Source: Margaritifera margaritifera (taxonomy: Eukaryota; Mollusca; Bivalvia; Unionida; Margaritiferidae). Taken from it: a stretch of 64,000 nucleotides of DNA. Within the stretch, counting starts at the first letter, position 1. Each line of letters opens with the position of its first letter. Location: NCBI GenBank assembly GCA_029931535.1, contig JAQPZY010001555.1, positions 2,111,001-2,175,000 on the forward strand, in the 5' to 3' direction. Made by a program: the position numbers and the translations under genes. Shown here piece after piece: positions 1-13,925 of the stretch. The notes below the pieces were generated by a model. That model searched no databases. It was not told the origin of the DNA and worked only from the letters and a program-made list of their open reading frames with translations.

Positions 1-1497
1 TTTTACAACTGTGGCTAAGAAATGAGGCATATTATAAAGGAGACTATTTTAGTTCCTTAAATCTGAAAATTATTGTTTGTTGACAAGTTGTTGGTTGCTT
101 GGTTGGTTTTTTGTTTTCAGCTTAGTATTAGTTTTATCATGCCGTGGAGACGGGACCAAAGTGTCTTTCCAGAGGACGCACTGAGGCAGCTGATCTGATA
201 CTTTGATTACAAGACCTACGCTCCACCAAATGAACATCCGCAGCTATCCTTATTTAACTTTGAGCGTTTACATGCCTTAATACACAAATTGATGCATGAT
301 GTCTCAGATTTGCTTTGAGATAAATTACTGCCCGTTTCTATTCCCCGTTAATTTAGCACATAGAGCGGCTGCATAACTATAGAAAGGCCTTGCAAAACTT
401 TGCCAAGTATTTACAAGGCGTAGAATTTGCACTGAGCTGTGTCAGTAATAGTCTTTCTTTTTCATATCATCTATCTCTATGAATGGGGTTCACAAACTTC
501 ACCTTATGCATTACAGAACTGTGTGATGACGCAAAATGATTCATGTCCATTCATCCGTGAAAAATATATCATCAATTAAGTTGGACTGAAGGATTAGGCA
601 TCAAAGCCTCTACAAATTCCTAGATTCCGATGATGGCTAGAGTTGCTGGAGGATAGAGGTAAGTACAAACGGGGACTATAAACACAGTAGAATACTCGCA
701 TGCCTCTTAAATAGGACCATGCAATTAAAGTGTACTATAAGACCATGTTTACTTTTATCGCTAAAAGCCGTATTCCTTCCCAAAATGTTTTTAACTAATA
801 TTACACGAGCGTTTTCGTTGCAGTGCATAACAAAGTGAAACAATTTTCTTTCCATCAAAACTTACACAGATCGTCAAGCTTGCTTCGTTTAATTTTCGAA
901 AACTCTTTTGTTTTGGTCTAAAAATAGTATTATTTACACTATGAAGTAGCGGGTTTGATTACGAGACAAGTTGTTCCTAAAATGTAACTATGAATTGTGC
1001 TCAGGTGATTGTTTCGATTGTTGATTGGACCTGCTACACATTTCGCAGTGTGACCAGGTTTTGTGTCGATCCCAAATCGTTTTATAGATACACTTGGGCA
1101 GTAAAATACGTGCTCTCCACGTGTTACTTTGCTACCCTTCGAGTTAATTATGGGTTACCTGTGTACAGTTGCAGGTGCCACTGTGGCCTCCTTGCCGGTT
1201 TGTTGACATCATGATACGAGTGCATGACGAACGCGTTACTGGAAAATACCTCATTATATATAAATACTAGATCGTCTGCCTGGCGTTCTGGGTCCCCGCT
1301 CGGATTATCTCCGAGTCACTTTATTTGATTGACTATGTTGTACCATTATTCAAAATATGTTCACCACTATTCATTTGGAGAGTGACAAAATCGTGTAATC
1401 CCATTATTTCAATTTTCGATTGTTTTGCGAGGGAATGCGACTTTAATATCTCATGTTTTCGTTTTTGACATAATAATATCAATTATCCACGTTATTG

Positions 1498-1610
<113 letters not shown>

Positions 1611-3815
1611 CGGAACAATACAAAGTCTCACATTGGATCAGCTTATTTTTAAATTGCTTCTGGTTTATTTTTTCCATAATCGGAATTGTTTCTTTTTACA
1701 AGCACACATTTCACGAACAAATCACACCTATCTCAGCCGGCTTGCGGATGTAAATTAAGCCTGATGTTCCATCCTGCATGTTGTAAGAGGCAACTACTGG
1801 AAGCGATTTGTTACTGTGGGATGTGTCCGTGATGATGTTCCAACTGAGACCCTTTTTGCCTTTGTCTTTGTTTTGTATACCGTGAGTTTTTTAAAACATC
1901 TTTAACTTTAATTTGTTTTCCCATAGTGCAAATTTACTTTTGGTTAGTTGAATTTGTCTTCCTGGAGATTTGGTAAGATTTGCCCTTACCACTTTATACT
2001 CCGTCCATGTGTTATGATGTGGACTGTTCGTCTGTCGATCTGCATGCCACCAATTTCGTTTTCGGGCAACAAGACAAGTTGCCCACCATCTATAGTTACC
2101 ACACCTTGTGAATAACTTACACATGGTAGAATACATAGCACTGTAGATTTCGGGTTCAAAAGGACAAAGTCAAAGTCACTATGACTGAAAAAAGAAAAAT
2201 GGTTTCCGCACAATTACATTAGTTCAACACCATGTGCTTGGACCATGCTATGTTGGAGACTTGCACTTTGGGTAAGGAAAAAGCTTCTTGAGTTTGCGAT
2301 CAAAAGGTCAAAAGTCAAGGTCTAATAAAAAAGTAATGGTGTTTGCATATTAAGTTTAGTTCATGACTGCATAACTTGACCAAAGGTCGAGGTCATAGAG
2401 ACCCGTTGGTCAGTCATCTCTAGAGTAAACCATATTGAACTAGTGCCTACGTAGAGGACAATTAAACAAAGAGTGGGCGTAAGATGTGCCGCTTGCGGTC
2501 TTCTTGCTGCTACCTGACTTACTTCGGCTATTTTAGACTTCTTTTGAAGAGCTACATACATTAAACATTGTTCAAAAAGATGTAGATATCTTGCGTGAGA
2601 ATTCAGAGAATATGCAAAGTAAATCACTAATAACGAAGCGGTTGCGTTTTCCCGTGTTTTATTTCTTCCCTACCTTCTGTCTGTACACATGGATATTTAA
2701 AACACAATGCTCTCCTTCATGTCTCTCGTTAGGTGTACAAATATTTGAATAACAAAATGAGAAACAAAGACTTTAAAAGAAATAATATGGTTCTAGATTA
2801 GTATGCACAATCTGAAGAAAAAAAATCCCTGAGAATGTTTTTGATATTGATTTATATTACTGTGTACTTCTTTCCTATGTTCAAGAAACATTTCTTATTA
2901 CTCTGCTATTTCACTCGGTAAGAAGCTGCATTGCTAACCCAAAAATATCTGAAGAAAATCTCTCAGCATAAAGCGATCCATTTTGTAGCCAGAAATAATC
3001 GTGCAAATTGTGGATGTTCGTCTGGCTTGATGTATCATCTTATCAAGAGTAAGCAAAGTAGCTAATAGAACATAAGGTAAGACTCTAGGGTGTATATATT
3101 GATTATTCTTACATAAGATGCATGTGAAAAAACTTCACGGGAATATCAGATAGCAGCTGTTACAATCTTTAAGGCCAATAATTTACCTGGCTTTTACATT
3201 GCAGATGCTGATAATCTCAGTAGGACATCATGGGCTAGGTGAAATTTCAGTTACAGCACTAAATAGCATACTTGTGTTCCTGTGGGGGAAAAGATCAAAT
3301 TAAACTAAACTATTAAACCACTTTCGTTCTCTTGATATAACTTTGTATCAATCTGTCTAGCTAACACTAATAACTTAACCTTTAGATTACGATACAGAGA
3401 AATTGTAAATGTCTATCTGAATGAATTGTCCAAGGTGCAAACTAATATGAAGACATTTAAGCCCGACTTAAAACTGGTTCATGAAATTCAGACCCCAACT
3501 GTAGGACATTTATGTTCCGTAAATTTTATTATTATGTTCCAGTTTGATTGAATCTATTCCTTCTCCATAGTAATTACATCTTTCATTATATGATGCCAGA
3601 AGATATATGGATTTCTGTTTTTAGCCAGGAAAATAAAAAAATAACTTTATTTATGTGTAAGTTTATAATTCTATATATTAAGGTATTTTTGTGTATTTCC
3701 CCTTTGTTGATGCTCTTGCATTATTTATATAGAAAAAAAAGAAAGAAAAAATAAATAAATAAAAACGGCGTCGCTTTTTATTGCTATTAAGTAATTCTGA
3801 ATATATGATTATATA

Positions 3816-3885
<70 letters not shown>

Positions 3886-3937
3886 AATAAGATCAGTAAA
3901 ATAAGTATTTAACTTTAAATATGGCACCGTTCTTTAA

Positions 3938-3992
<55 letters not shown>

Positions 3993-5026
3993 GAGAGAAA
4001 AAATATTCCAGAGCAGAAACAAAGACAAGTGAGCCAAATTACCAGCAAAGGAAAGTGCACAAAAATTACCTTAAGGTAAATAATTGGAAAGAAAGGAATA
4101 AATTAAATTTCTGACATATTTTGCTCAAGCACACATTTTATAGGAACTATATCCAAAGAGTTTGGTAATTCGTATTTAGCTGGATTTTTGCAGCAAAAGT
4201 AGAAGTTGGTCAAAACTTCGCATTGATTTTTAAATGAAATCGGCATCAGTTGCATATTATAATTGCCAATTGGTGAGACTAAGATAGTATTTTAAAAAGT
4301 AGGAAAAATAATAAGTGGTATCAGTTAATATTTCCATCACATACGTTACACATAAAAACTGTGCTACATAATGACATTAGATTACAGGTGAGTAACATCT
4401 ACAATATAAAATGGGCGTATCAAGCGTTTATGTACTTGCCATTATTTTATCAATTATTATTTCGTTTAAATATCTCAAAAACAATTTTGTCTTTCTGATA
4501 AAGACAAACATATTTATATCACCAAACTATAGAAATAGATCTATCCCAGCAGAGTCACAAAATTAAAGAAAGCAAGTTTATCTGCTAGCATGGAAGTTTT
4601 AATTATAAAAATATGGAGAGGCCAAATTGCACCAAAATCAAATTTGCATATATCTATGTACTAAATCAACGTAGAACTGTATTCGTAGAAAGCTTATTGT
4701 TCATATAAATGTAACTACATTCTTTGCGAGGAATATATCTTTCAATAAAATAATGACAATCCCATGGTTTATCTGGAATAATCTCTGCAGAGCCAAGAAT
4801 AATATGATTGATACTAACGGGTTTACGATATGGAAGCATCAAAGAGGATAATCTAATGCGCTACCGGTATAGCCCTGTAAGTTATCCCAACTGTTATTCT
4901 CTAGAAATAAACATCACCTATTTCAAATCCGTTACAAAAAGAGTCTCCAGACACAGAACACGGAGATTTTTAATTGTTAGTAAAATCCCTGAGTTGCAAA
5001 AATTAGTGTTCCATTATGACTATTTG

Positions 5027-5110
<84 letters not shown>

Positions 5111-5358
5111 GATTAAATACTTTATTGGCCGGAACATGGCAAAATTTGTACTTTCTTTATTTAATGAACTTTGATAATAAATTTCTGCACAGGGTCACTT
5201 TACTGTTCTCTTGAGCTTTCGTTTATTTGATTATCTTCCAGATTTGCTACTTCTGTGAACCCTTCACCACTAAACTTTGCATATTACAATAAAATTTATA
5301 AGATTGTCATTACTTTATTGACTCTTCTATCATGGTAATATCATACTCTCTGTCTCTT

Positions 5359-5409
<51 letters not shown>

Positions 5410-5577
5410 GCAAACGTTCACATTTATGGCGTGTTGTATTTTTGTCTTCCTTTACCATACTATTTGAGGATACGTCAAATAAAATCTATAAATCATTCTT
5501 TGATATTGAAAACAATATTACCTCTTGAAACTTGAAATTAAAATAAAAACATTATTCTGTTCTTCAAAAGCAAGATC

Positions 5578-5773
<196 letters not shown>

Positions 5774-7559
5774 CATAATCAAATATTTACGAGCATATAT
5801 CCTTATCTAATAAATGATTTGAACTTATTGCCTAGTTAATGTGTACCACATATTTGTTTTGCCGGACAGATTATTAAAAATTGTGCGGAATATATAAACC
5901 AGATTTCCGGCAAACAAGTTCCACACCGATCTACCAGTCTAATGCAACTGCTCTGACCGATAAATATTGTTAAGGGAATTATGTACTCGAAGAAACTACT
6001 TGCTAATGACTTTTTAAATTTTTTTAAAAAAATCCCTAATGTGTGTTGCATTTTTTTTTTTTTTTTTTGAGGTGGGGGGTGGGGGATGATTTGCATAACT
6101 TTGAAACGCAGTCATTAGCTGTAATAATAAACATCTTCTTCCCAACACTGTCATATATTGTTTTGTGGGGAAAAGGAGAAAATACTGAATGCCAACATGG
6201 TGAAACAAACTGTGATATGGAAATCTGCAGACAGAAGACTAGAAGACACATTTTTCGGACTGATGTTTGAAAATTCACAAGATGAATAATATACAGTGAA
6301 TTCAGTTATTTTCGTTCGTACCAAGTTTCAATTGCGGTTTTACGAAAAATGGCAATTTCGTTGCCAATTAAAATGTTCTTTTCATATAAAACTCACTGTT
6401 TGTTGGGATTTTATATACATGGTTTGTAACAATCACGAAAGCCACGAAAATTGGTACGCTACGAAAAACTGAATTCGCACTATGACGTGAGGAACAATAA
6501 ATGAGTCCCCTGTTTCGTGAAAAAAAAAGGAAAAGAAAACAACAGCATCAATAACAAAAAAGCAAATAATGGATACATTCTAAGGGCCATACGAGGTTAC
6601 AGATTCAACTTTTGTCAAAACCTATCATGATTTTTAGATTTTACTGTGTTCAACACAGTAATCTTAACATTTTTAAGAAGGATCACTGGGTTATTTCTAT
6701 TATAGAACACAGGACATAAATTCAAAAGACTATTCTGGAACATTTGCCCCTACTTTATTTTTCAAACAACGCAGACTTTACCCAAAGCTCGTAATACAAA
6801 CGGCAATTTATTCTATCTTTATATCTTGAAATCAAGGTACATTGTCGTGTGTTCACTGTCAGTCAGTTCAATTTAGTATTTAATAGTAGTAGTAATAGTC
6901 GTGGCAAGCAGGAGTCGAAATAGCAGAAATAATAGTCGTAGTAGCAACTATATTAAAGTTTCCTCCTACCCCTTCCCCCCCCCCCCCCCCAAGCAGCTTG
7001 TACCTTAATGAATGAAATGAGTACATTTAATGCATTTTTTTATATCCTTGATGCTTTTCGCTTTAAAATCGGTACGGGGGTAAAAGCTGCTGGGGAAGGG
7101 GGGGGGGTAGGCGGAAACTATACTTGATGCATTAGCACCAGTGGTAGTAGTAGTAGGAGTATTCGTAAAATTAAAAATCCTCTTTGTTAGCAATACAGAT
7201 GAATCCTTTAATTGTCTTATTCATACTATTCGACTCACTTTAAACTGAAGTCATCTTTCAGCCACTTGATATCATGGTAGCAGGCACTGGTCAAAGAGCG
7301 AGGCTTGAAACAGTCTTGGTCCTCAATCATGGTAACTTGGTTTCCTTACTTGGTCAAGTAAATCATTGTGTACACATTGTCTGGTACCTAGAGCAAGTAC
7401 CATTACAATGCACTAATTTTATGCGAAGCACGATACAATATGGACATGCTGTATAGGAAACACGAGGTAAATATTTAATTTTAGACAATGACATAAACAT
7501 ATAAAGATTTTGACCTTTAATTAAAGGATGCATAACATGCAGGCTTTCAATATACTGCA

Positions 7560-7643
<84 letters not shown>

Positions 7644-9050
7644 AGCTAACTAACCGATAATTCGGTGCTAGTTTAAATTGACATAAAACTCAAAGCAAAT
7701 AAGCAATGGTACAATGAAAAAATATCAAATAAAATATTTCACGCCCTTTCAATCATCGTTTAGAAATATGCTCAAGCTGACAAAGGTGTTGAAGCTTATA
7801 AAATAATTTTTATTTAACCAGGCAGCAATCGAAAGCAATAGACTATTGGTTACGCTATGTATGAATACAGATACATACGTTATTTATGTGAATCAACTAG
7901 CCTCATATCACAATTATTTTCTATCTATGTTATGTTATGTGTCATTATTCATTATGGTACATTTCTTACTTTAACTGATAGAACTTTGTAACTTTCTGCA
8001 CACATTAAGTCACCATAGTGCATGAAATTCTGAAAGTGTCATCAAGACTTGATTGTTGTTTTTGTTTGTGTTAATACGGTAAACACAGTGACCCAAAAGA
8101 AGTAAGAATACGGCGACTGAATTAGATGCAGTTAGGTGACATTTTACATATCACTATGTTCACTGCAGAGCAGGCAATTTTAACAATCTATACAGTTTCG
8201 TCCACTTTGGAGTCTACTCTTTTATTATCAACAAATCTATTAAACATTCCAAAATAAGTCAGCAGTAAAACACACTATTGAATTTTGAACTATTTTATCG
8301 GAATATCTTCTTGATTGTAGTCATCCCTGAGGGGAGTAGACAAAAATCTTACCAAGAACTGGTAGGACATGTTTTCACTGTCTGTTCAGCAACTCTACCT
8401 CAAGGGATAGGTACTCTAAAAATAAATCAATGACAAACTTCTCTGGACTAAGAAGGACAATCGCTTACTTGTAAAACAAAAATCTGTATCTCTCGAGTCT
8501 TCTACTCTAGATTACGGGTGTTTCTTAATCCAATTAAACGCAGGTGAACAAGCAAGTTCCGAAGTTGCCTCATTCGGAATTGTGCTGTATTTTTTTTTTC
8601 TTTCTTTTTTATGCAGACCTTTATGTTCTTGTAATGGCCACGTTTAATCAGCAGTAAGGCGTAATTGGTTTACCAGCCCAAAGACATGGAGAGAATAATG
8701 TAAAACCAACTATTATACAGGATACCATAAAACGTCATGTGTTCTTGTTTTCAATTATCAATATTTGCAAGTAGCATGTGAATGCGTCGGTACGTGTGAA
8801 CGTTTACGGTTATTTAGAAGCACTTTAAGTGACGTAGAAAGCCACAGTGTAGTGGAAGTGATGGTATGACTTGTAGTAGCTGAAATAGCAGCATCACCAT
8901 CAATAATAGCGATGGAGTTGATTGTAGTAGTAGTGTGCCAATTTTGTCAAACCAAAATTCTGGACTGTACAATTAGTAAATGAACCCTGCACAAAATGTC
9001 GAAAACAGAACTGAAATATATCCTTCATGTCAGGAAAGGAATGGGAAACA

Positions 9051-9097
<47 letters not shown>

Positions 9098-9440
9098 GTG
9101 TGTATTAACAATTCAGTTTGCCATATTGTTCTATGTTAAATGTATGTAACGTTTGCTTGCTATTGCAGGTATGGAAAAACATAATAACTTCTAGGAGTAG
9201 TAGTGTAATAGTAGGAGTTTACTGTAGTTCTTTTTGTTGCTGTGTTCGAAGTATCAGCAATATTCTAATAGTCATGGAAGTGATAGCCGAAGCGTCAGTA
9301 TTAGTATTTTCATCCTAGCCTATGTGCCAAGGGTAGAAGCAGCAGTAACATCGATTCCTTTCCCTAAAGTTGGAGATATAAGTATTAAGTCATTGAAATG
9401 CCACATAGAAACATTTATCTGCCGTTGTTGCATGCGAAAT

Positions 9441-9620
9441 TATGCCGTATCATAGGAAACAGATAATACATATTCCGTATCATAGGTAAAAGAGAATTCA
9501 TATGCCGTATCATAGGTAAAAGAGAATACATATGCCGTATCATAAGTAAAAGCGAATGCATATGCCGTATCATAGGTAAAAGAGAATTCATATGCCGTAT
9601 CATAGGTAAAAGAGAATACA
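9441..9620. repeat. 30-bp tandem repeat, six copies
   Basis: Unit TATGCCGTATCATAGGTAAA followed by AGAGAATTCA; exactly 180 bp. Because 30 is divisible by 3, the minus strand reads a repeated ten-residue motif, but no gene is implied. Confidence 0.85.
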
Positions 9621-10958
9621 ATTTTATAAATTCGATCCATAATCGTGGTCTTGGGATTCCCATCGTTTCTCATTCATGAAAAGATCAGTTGTTTTCATCA
9701 GTGCCAATGTCAATTTTCTTGAAAGAAAAGACAAAGTGCGGAGAGAAACATGCCGGACAGACTTTAGATCTGAAAACAAACAAGGCATTAGTTTCATACA
9801 AAAGGCAACACGGTGTCTAATTTATGCCGGTAGACAAGCCTTCCACTATTAAATCTCTGTTACATACCCCACATTGTTTGAAAATGTGACAGGCTGTCTG
9901 TCTGTCCAATTATATACATAGGATATTTTGTCACTTCCTAGAAGACTAGGTTAAATCTTTGATCAAAAGTCAAAGTTTAAAGGATAATTAAATGAGTCAG
10001 AACTTGAAGACTAGTTCTATCTTTGCAGATATTTTAACTAAACTTAACGACAGTGGTCCTAACCTTCGGTACATTTCATGCGAATGTTTTTATTAGTGTG
10101 CTTAATGTCGCAAAATCAGTCACAAAAGACTTGGACATCTTAGCACATGTGGAATAGAATCTTTGTGGAATTGCATAGGTTTATTTGCCCAAAATTGTAT
10201 TGTTTTCAAAATGTTAAGAACTATTTCAATATTTTCTATGTTCCTATAATCCAGAAATTTCATTTGTGTACGTGCTGTTTTCCTATCGTTATTTTCTTTT
10301 AAAACAAAATAAGCAATGACATAGGCAGCGATATTAGTAGCGACAGCAGCATAAGTTTTAATAGTACAAGTGGTAGCAATCACACCATTACTAATCCGAT
10401 GAATAATATAGTCTATAATTGTTTTAATAATGGCGTTTGTGGTTATGGAGGCGGTAATGGAGACATAGGTAATATTCAACATTCATCATAGTAATTATAA
10501 TACAAATATTAGCACAAGCTGATAAAACAGAATCAGTAGATGACTTTAGATCTTTACACACCAATTAGTAAATTACCGAATTAAAGAAAACGAAGTGTTT
10601 TTGACAAACCGGTTGTATTACTAAATTGTGTAGAAAATTCGCCATTTACCAGACTTTTCCTTTTTAGCACTCTGGTAAGGGGTAGTTTCTCACTGTCGTT
10701 TCCGCAATCGACTATTTTTCCGATGCATAACATGACATATCTGTAAGCTCCTCAGCTGTGAAAGCAATAATAACCCTTAACGTGACGTAGCGTGGTCCAA
10801 TCTGGTTATGAGACAAGTGTCAGCTGATTTAAACTGGTAGTTTTTGATAGATTTTAGAAAGTTTTCCATTATTTGATTTCTTATTCAAAATACACGTCTT
10901 AGCAATATTTTGTAGAATCTTTATAAAGTTGTGTGTTTACATAACGAATCAGCAAAAG
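9621..10958. other. Non-coding host DNA
   Basis: No recognisable gene or repeat. A 120-codon minus-strand frame at 10120-10482 is Ile/Thr-rich and shows no family resemblance. Confidence 0.5.
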
Positions 10959-11637
10959 TTATCTTGCCGTATGTTAAAAGCCGTAGGTCCCGTAGTAGGT
11001 TCGAAACATTTTACAGCGTTATCAATTGTTATCTTGCCATAGGTGAAAAGCTCTAGGTCCAGTAGTAGGTTTTAAACTTTTACAGCTTTATCAAATCCAT
11101 TGGTATCCCGCCATAGGTGAAACAACCCTAGGTCCTGTAATAGGTTGTAAACTTGTACAGCTTTATCAATTGTTATCCCGCCATCGGTGCAAAGCCCTTG
11201 GGCCCGTAGTTAGTTGTAAAGTGTTAATACTTTATCAATTGTTATCCCGTCGTAGGTGAAAAGACCTACGTCCCGTAGTAGGTTGTAAACTTTTACAGCT
11301 TTATCAATTGTTATCCCGTCGTATGTGAAAAGCCCTTGGTCCCGTATTAGTTTGTACACTTTTATAGCTTTATCAATTGTTATCCCGCATTAGGTGAAAA
11401 GCCCTTGGTCCCGTAGTAGGTTGTAGAAAGTTTACAGCGTTATGAATTGTTATCTTGCCTTAGGTGCAAAGCCCTAGGTCCCGTAGTAGGTTGCACATAT
11501 TGTACAGCGTTATCAATTGTTATCTTGCCGTAGGTGAAAAGACATAGGTCCCGGAGTAGGTTGTAAACTTTTACAGTTTTATCAATTGTTATCCCGCGAT
11601 AGGTCTCGTTGTAGGTTGTACAGCTTTATCAATTGTT
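10959..11637. repeat. Minisatellite, about 69-bp unit, about 10 copies
   Basis: Each unit starts TTATCYYGCC, continues with TAGGTGAAAAG and CCCGTAGTAGGTTGTAAA, and ends TTTATCAATTG. Copies begin near 10959, 11029, 11101, 11172, 11240, 11309, 11378, 11449, 11519 and 11587, and differ by scattered substitutions. Confidence 0.85.
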
Positions 11638-13089
11638 TTATTGTGTTATCTCCATAATCTGAGTTCATCTTCATTATTTTTTGTTTTCTTTAGCATCATT
11701 TTTCTGGGTAATATCTATTTTCAACAAGTGCAATATAAACTTGATTGCAACATGGAATCGGTAGGCAAATATATCGTCGATAGCCCGGATTTGACTTAGT
11801 GACGTCACAACTGTATCCATCATGGCGACCCTGGTAGCCCAGACTACTGACGAAAATGTTTTATATTAATTGACCATATATTTGTACAAAGGAGTAGCAT
11901 ATTTGAATACAATGATGGCATGTATTTCCATTAACTCATATACTCATTTAAGGAACAACAAGAACAAAAAAAAAAAATTTGAGTTCGTTTCCATTTAACA
12001 CTATTTACAACTATACTAGGGGTTCCATGCCATTTTTTTCATTGATAAATGATAATTTAATTATTCACTACAAAACAATCTTCAGTGTTCTAAATTGAGC
12101 TACTTTAAAATAAAAATTACTATACCAGTCAGACTTGAGAGTAAAACGTTACAAATGTTACAAAATAGTAAACCAGTCACATTAGAGGGTATTATGTCAC
12201 AACCAATCGGACTGTGAGGAAATTGAGCACAGCTTTGTTGCTTCGAGCGGAGTGCAAGAGCCAATAAACAGTGAAAAGAGCGGAGCGAAAACAAAATAAT
12301 AATTTGAAAATGTTATAGATTATAAATAATGACACAAAGCTGCATTGTATAAATTCAACAATTTTATAGAGGTGATGAAAATATTTCACAAATTTAACAC
12401 GAAAACAACTTTGTCAATATCAAGAGATAATGTCCATTCGTTTACAAGTTTCGATGGAACAAAAGTGTGGTCAAAACTAGTTGTGTCGCAGAATGTCATT
12501 CAAAATAATAAAAGTTTTAATTTGTTGATGTCTACAACTAAAAAGATATACTCAATATTTCAGAATGATGCAGATTAAACGATTACATTTTATGAGAATA
12601 ATATTGAAATAAGCAACATCAACCATGATAGCGAAAACTGTGCAGTATGAAGAAGAAATTAATTACCTATGTTCTTTGGTTAAATACACAAATTTGTATT
12701 CAGGTGCATTTTTATTAGAACTTAAAGATTTCGTAAATTTTACCAGGTCCGTCCAAAATGATTGAACGAAAATAGAGATATAATTTATGGAGAGCAAACT
12801 TAAGACAGCACATGTTGACTCGGAACATTAAGTAGCTGTAGCAGAGAAATGGCCCAATTTAACACACACACACACACATACACACACACGCACGCACACA
12901 CACACACACAATGAAATTATTCCTTCGTTAGAAAGGAAGAAGAAACGTGGCATATTACTAAAAATAAAAGTTTCCGTTTTAGTTGGTCATCTTGTTGGCT
13001 TATTAATAACACCTAAATATAATGTATCGGTCATGCACCATTCTCTGGATGTGTTTATTCCGTTTGAAATAGCTGACAAAGAATAGCAT
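11638..13089. other. AT-rich DNA before the integrase relic
   Basis: No recognisable gene. A CA microsatellite lies at 12866-12910. Some of this stretch may belong to the old virus-like insertion whose integrase relic follows, but no gene is readable. Confidence 0.4.
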
Positions 13090-13925
13090 TTAAGACAGTT
13101 TTACTACGACCCTGAAGGTCCAGTTGCTTACGCTAATATCAGTTCATTGTGGCAAGAGAAAAAAAAAAGACAAAAAAACAAACAAAAAAGAAACAATTAA
13201 ATACACTGAATTGAAAGAATGGTTAACCGAAAAATCTACCTACATATTACACAAGCGAGCCAGTAAAACATGTCAATGCAGATGGGTTAATTTTAGCCAC
13301 GTTCATAGACAGTGGCAGGTAGATATAGTCATCATGCAAGTAAATCAAAATGACAACAAAGGAAACAAATGACAGCGATATACATCTTCTCAAAATACGA
13401 TTAGGCTAACAAACTAACAGAGAAAAAAAAAGACATGAACTACACCATGCTTTGAGAAAACTCTTTAAGGGTCGAAAACTTGAAAAGACAGTTTAAGAGA
13501 GGGCAATTGAGGATTTCCTGCAAAAAAATGAAAACATGATACTTTGAACTTTCTCAGACAAGAGCAACCTTCGGTAGCGGACAGGTTTATCAAAATTTAA
13601 AAAACTAGCACTCGTCACAGATCAACAGTCATGACTCCATTTAAAGCAACATTCATAACATTACTGAGGAAATATTTAAAAACAGGCAACATCGTTTAGC
13701 TGATCCAGACATTTACAACCTGGAAAGCTCGAAGAAAGATACCACAGAGGGCATACGAGTTATTTCTTTTCAATCAACAAGATGAGATATGCAATGTTGA
13801 AAAGATCTTTAAGTCCCAATGAATGAAAGCCAAAATATATGTATTAGTGAAATATAAAGGATATGACGACTCGTTCATCAGCTGTAAAACAGCTGAAAGC
13901 ATTATGCCATTGACATAAATAACGT
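13090..13925 (+). pseudogene. Decayed Polinton-type integrase with chromodomain remnant
   Basis: Pieces of an F54H12.3-like integrase in shifting frames: FYYDPEGPVAYANISSLW (about 13102-13155), then LKEWLTEKSTYILHKRASK and RQWQVDIVIMQVNQNDN (13220-13365), the latter covering the first catalytic Asp. The middle is unreadable. Near the end, ICNVEKIFKSQ, a stop, then VLVKYKGYDDSFISC (about 13785-13890) match a chromodomain. Order and spacing agree with the intact integrase at 49908-51038. Many stops and frameshifts plus an A-rich insertion show it is old and dead. Confidence 0.65.
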
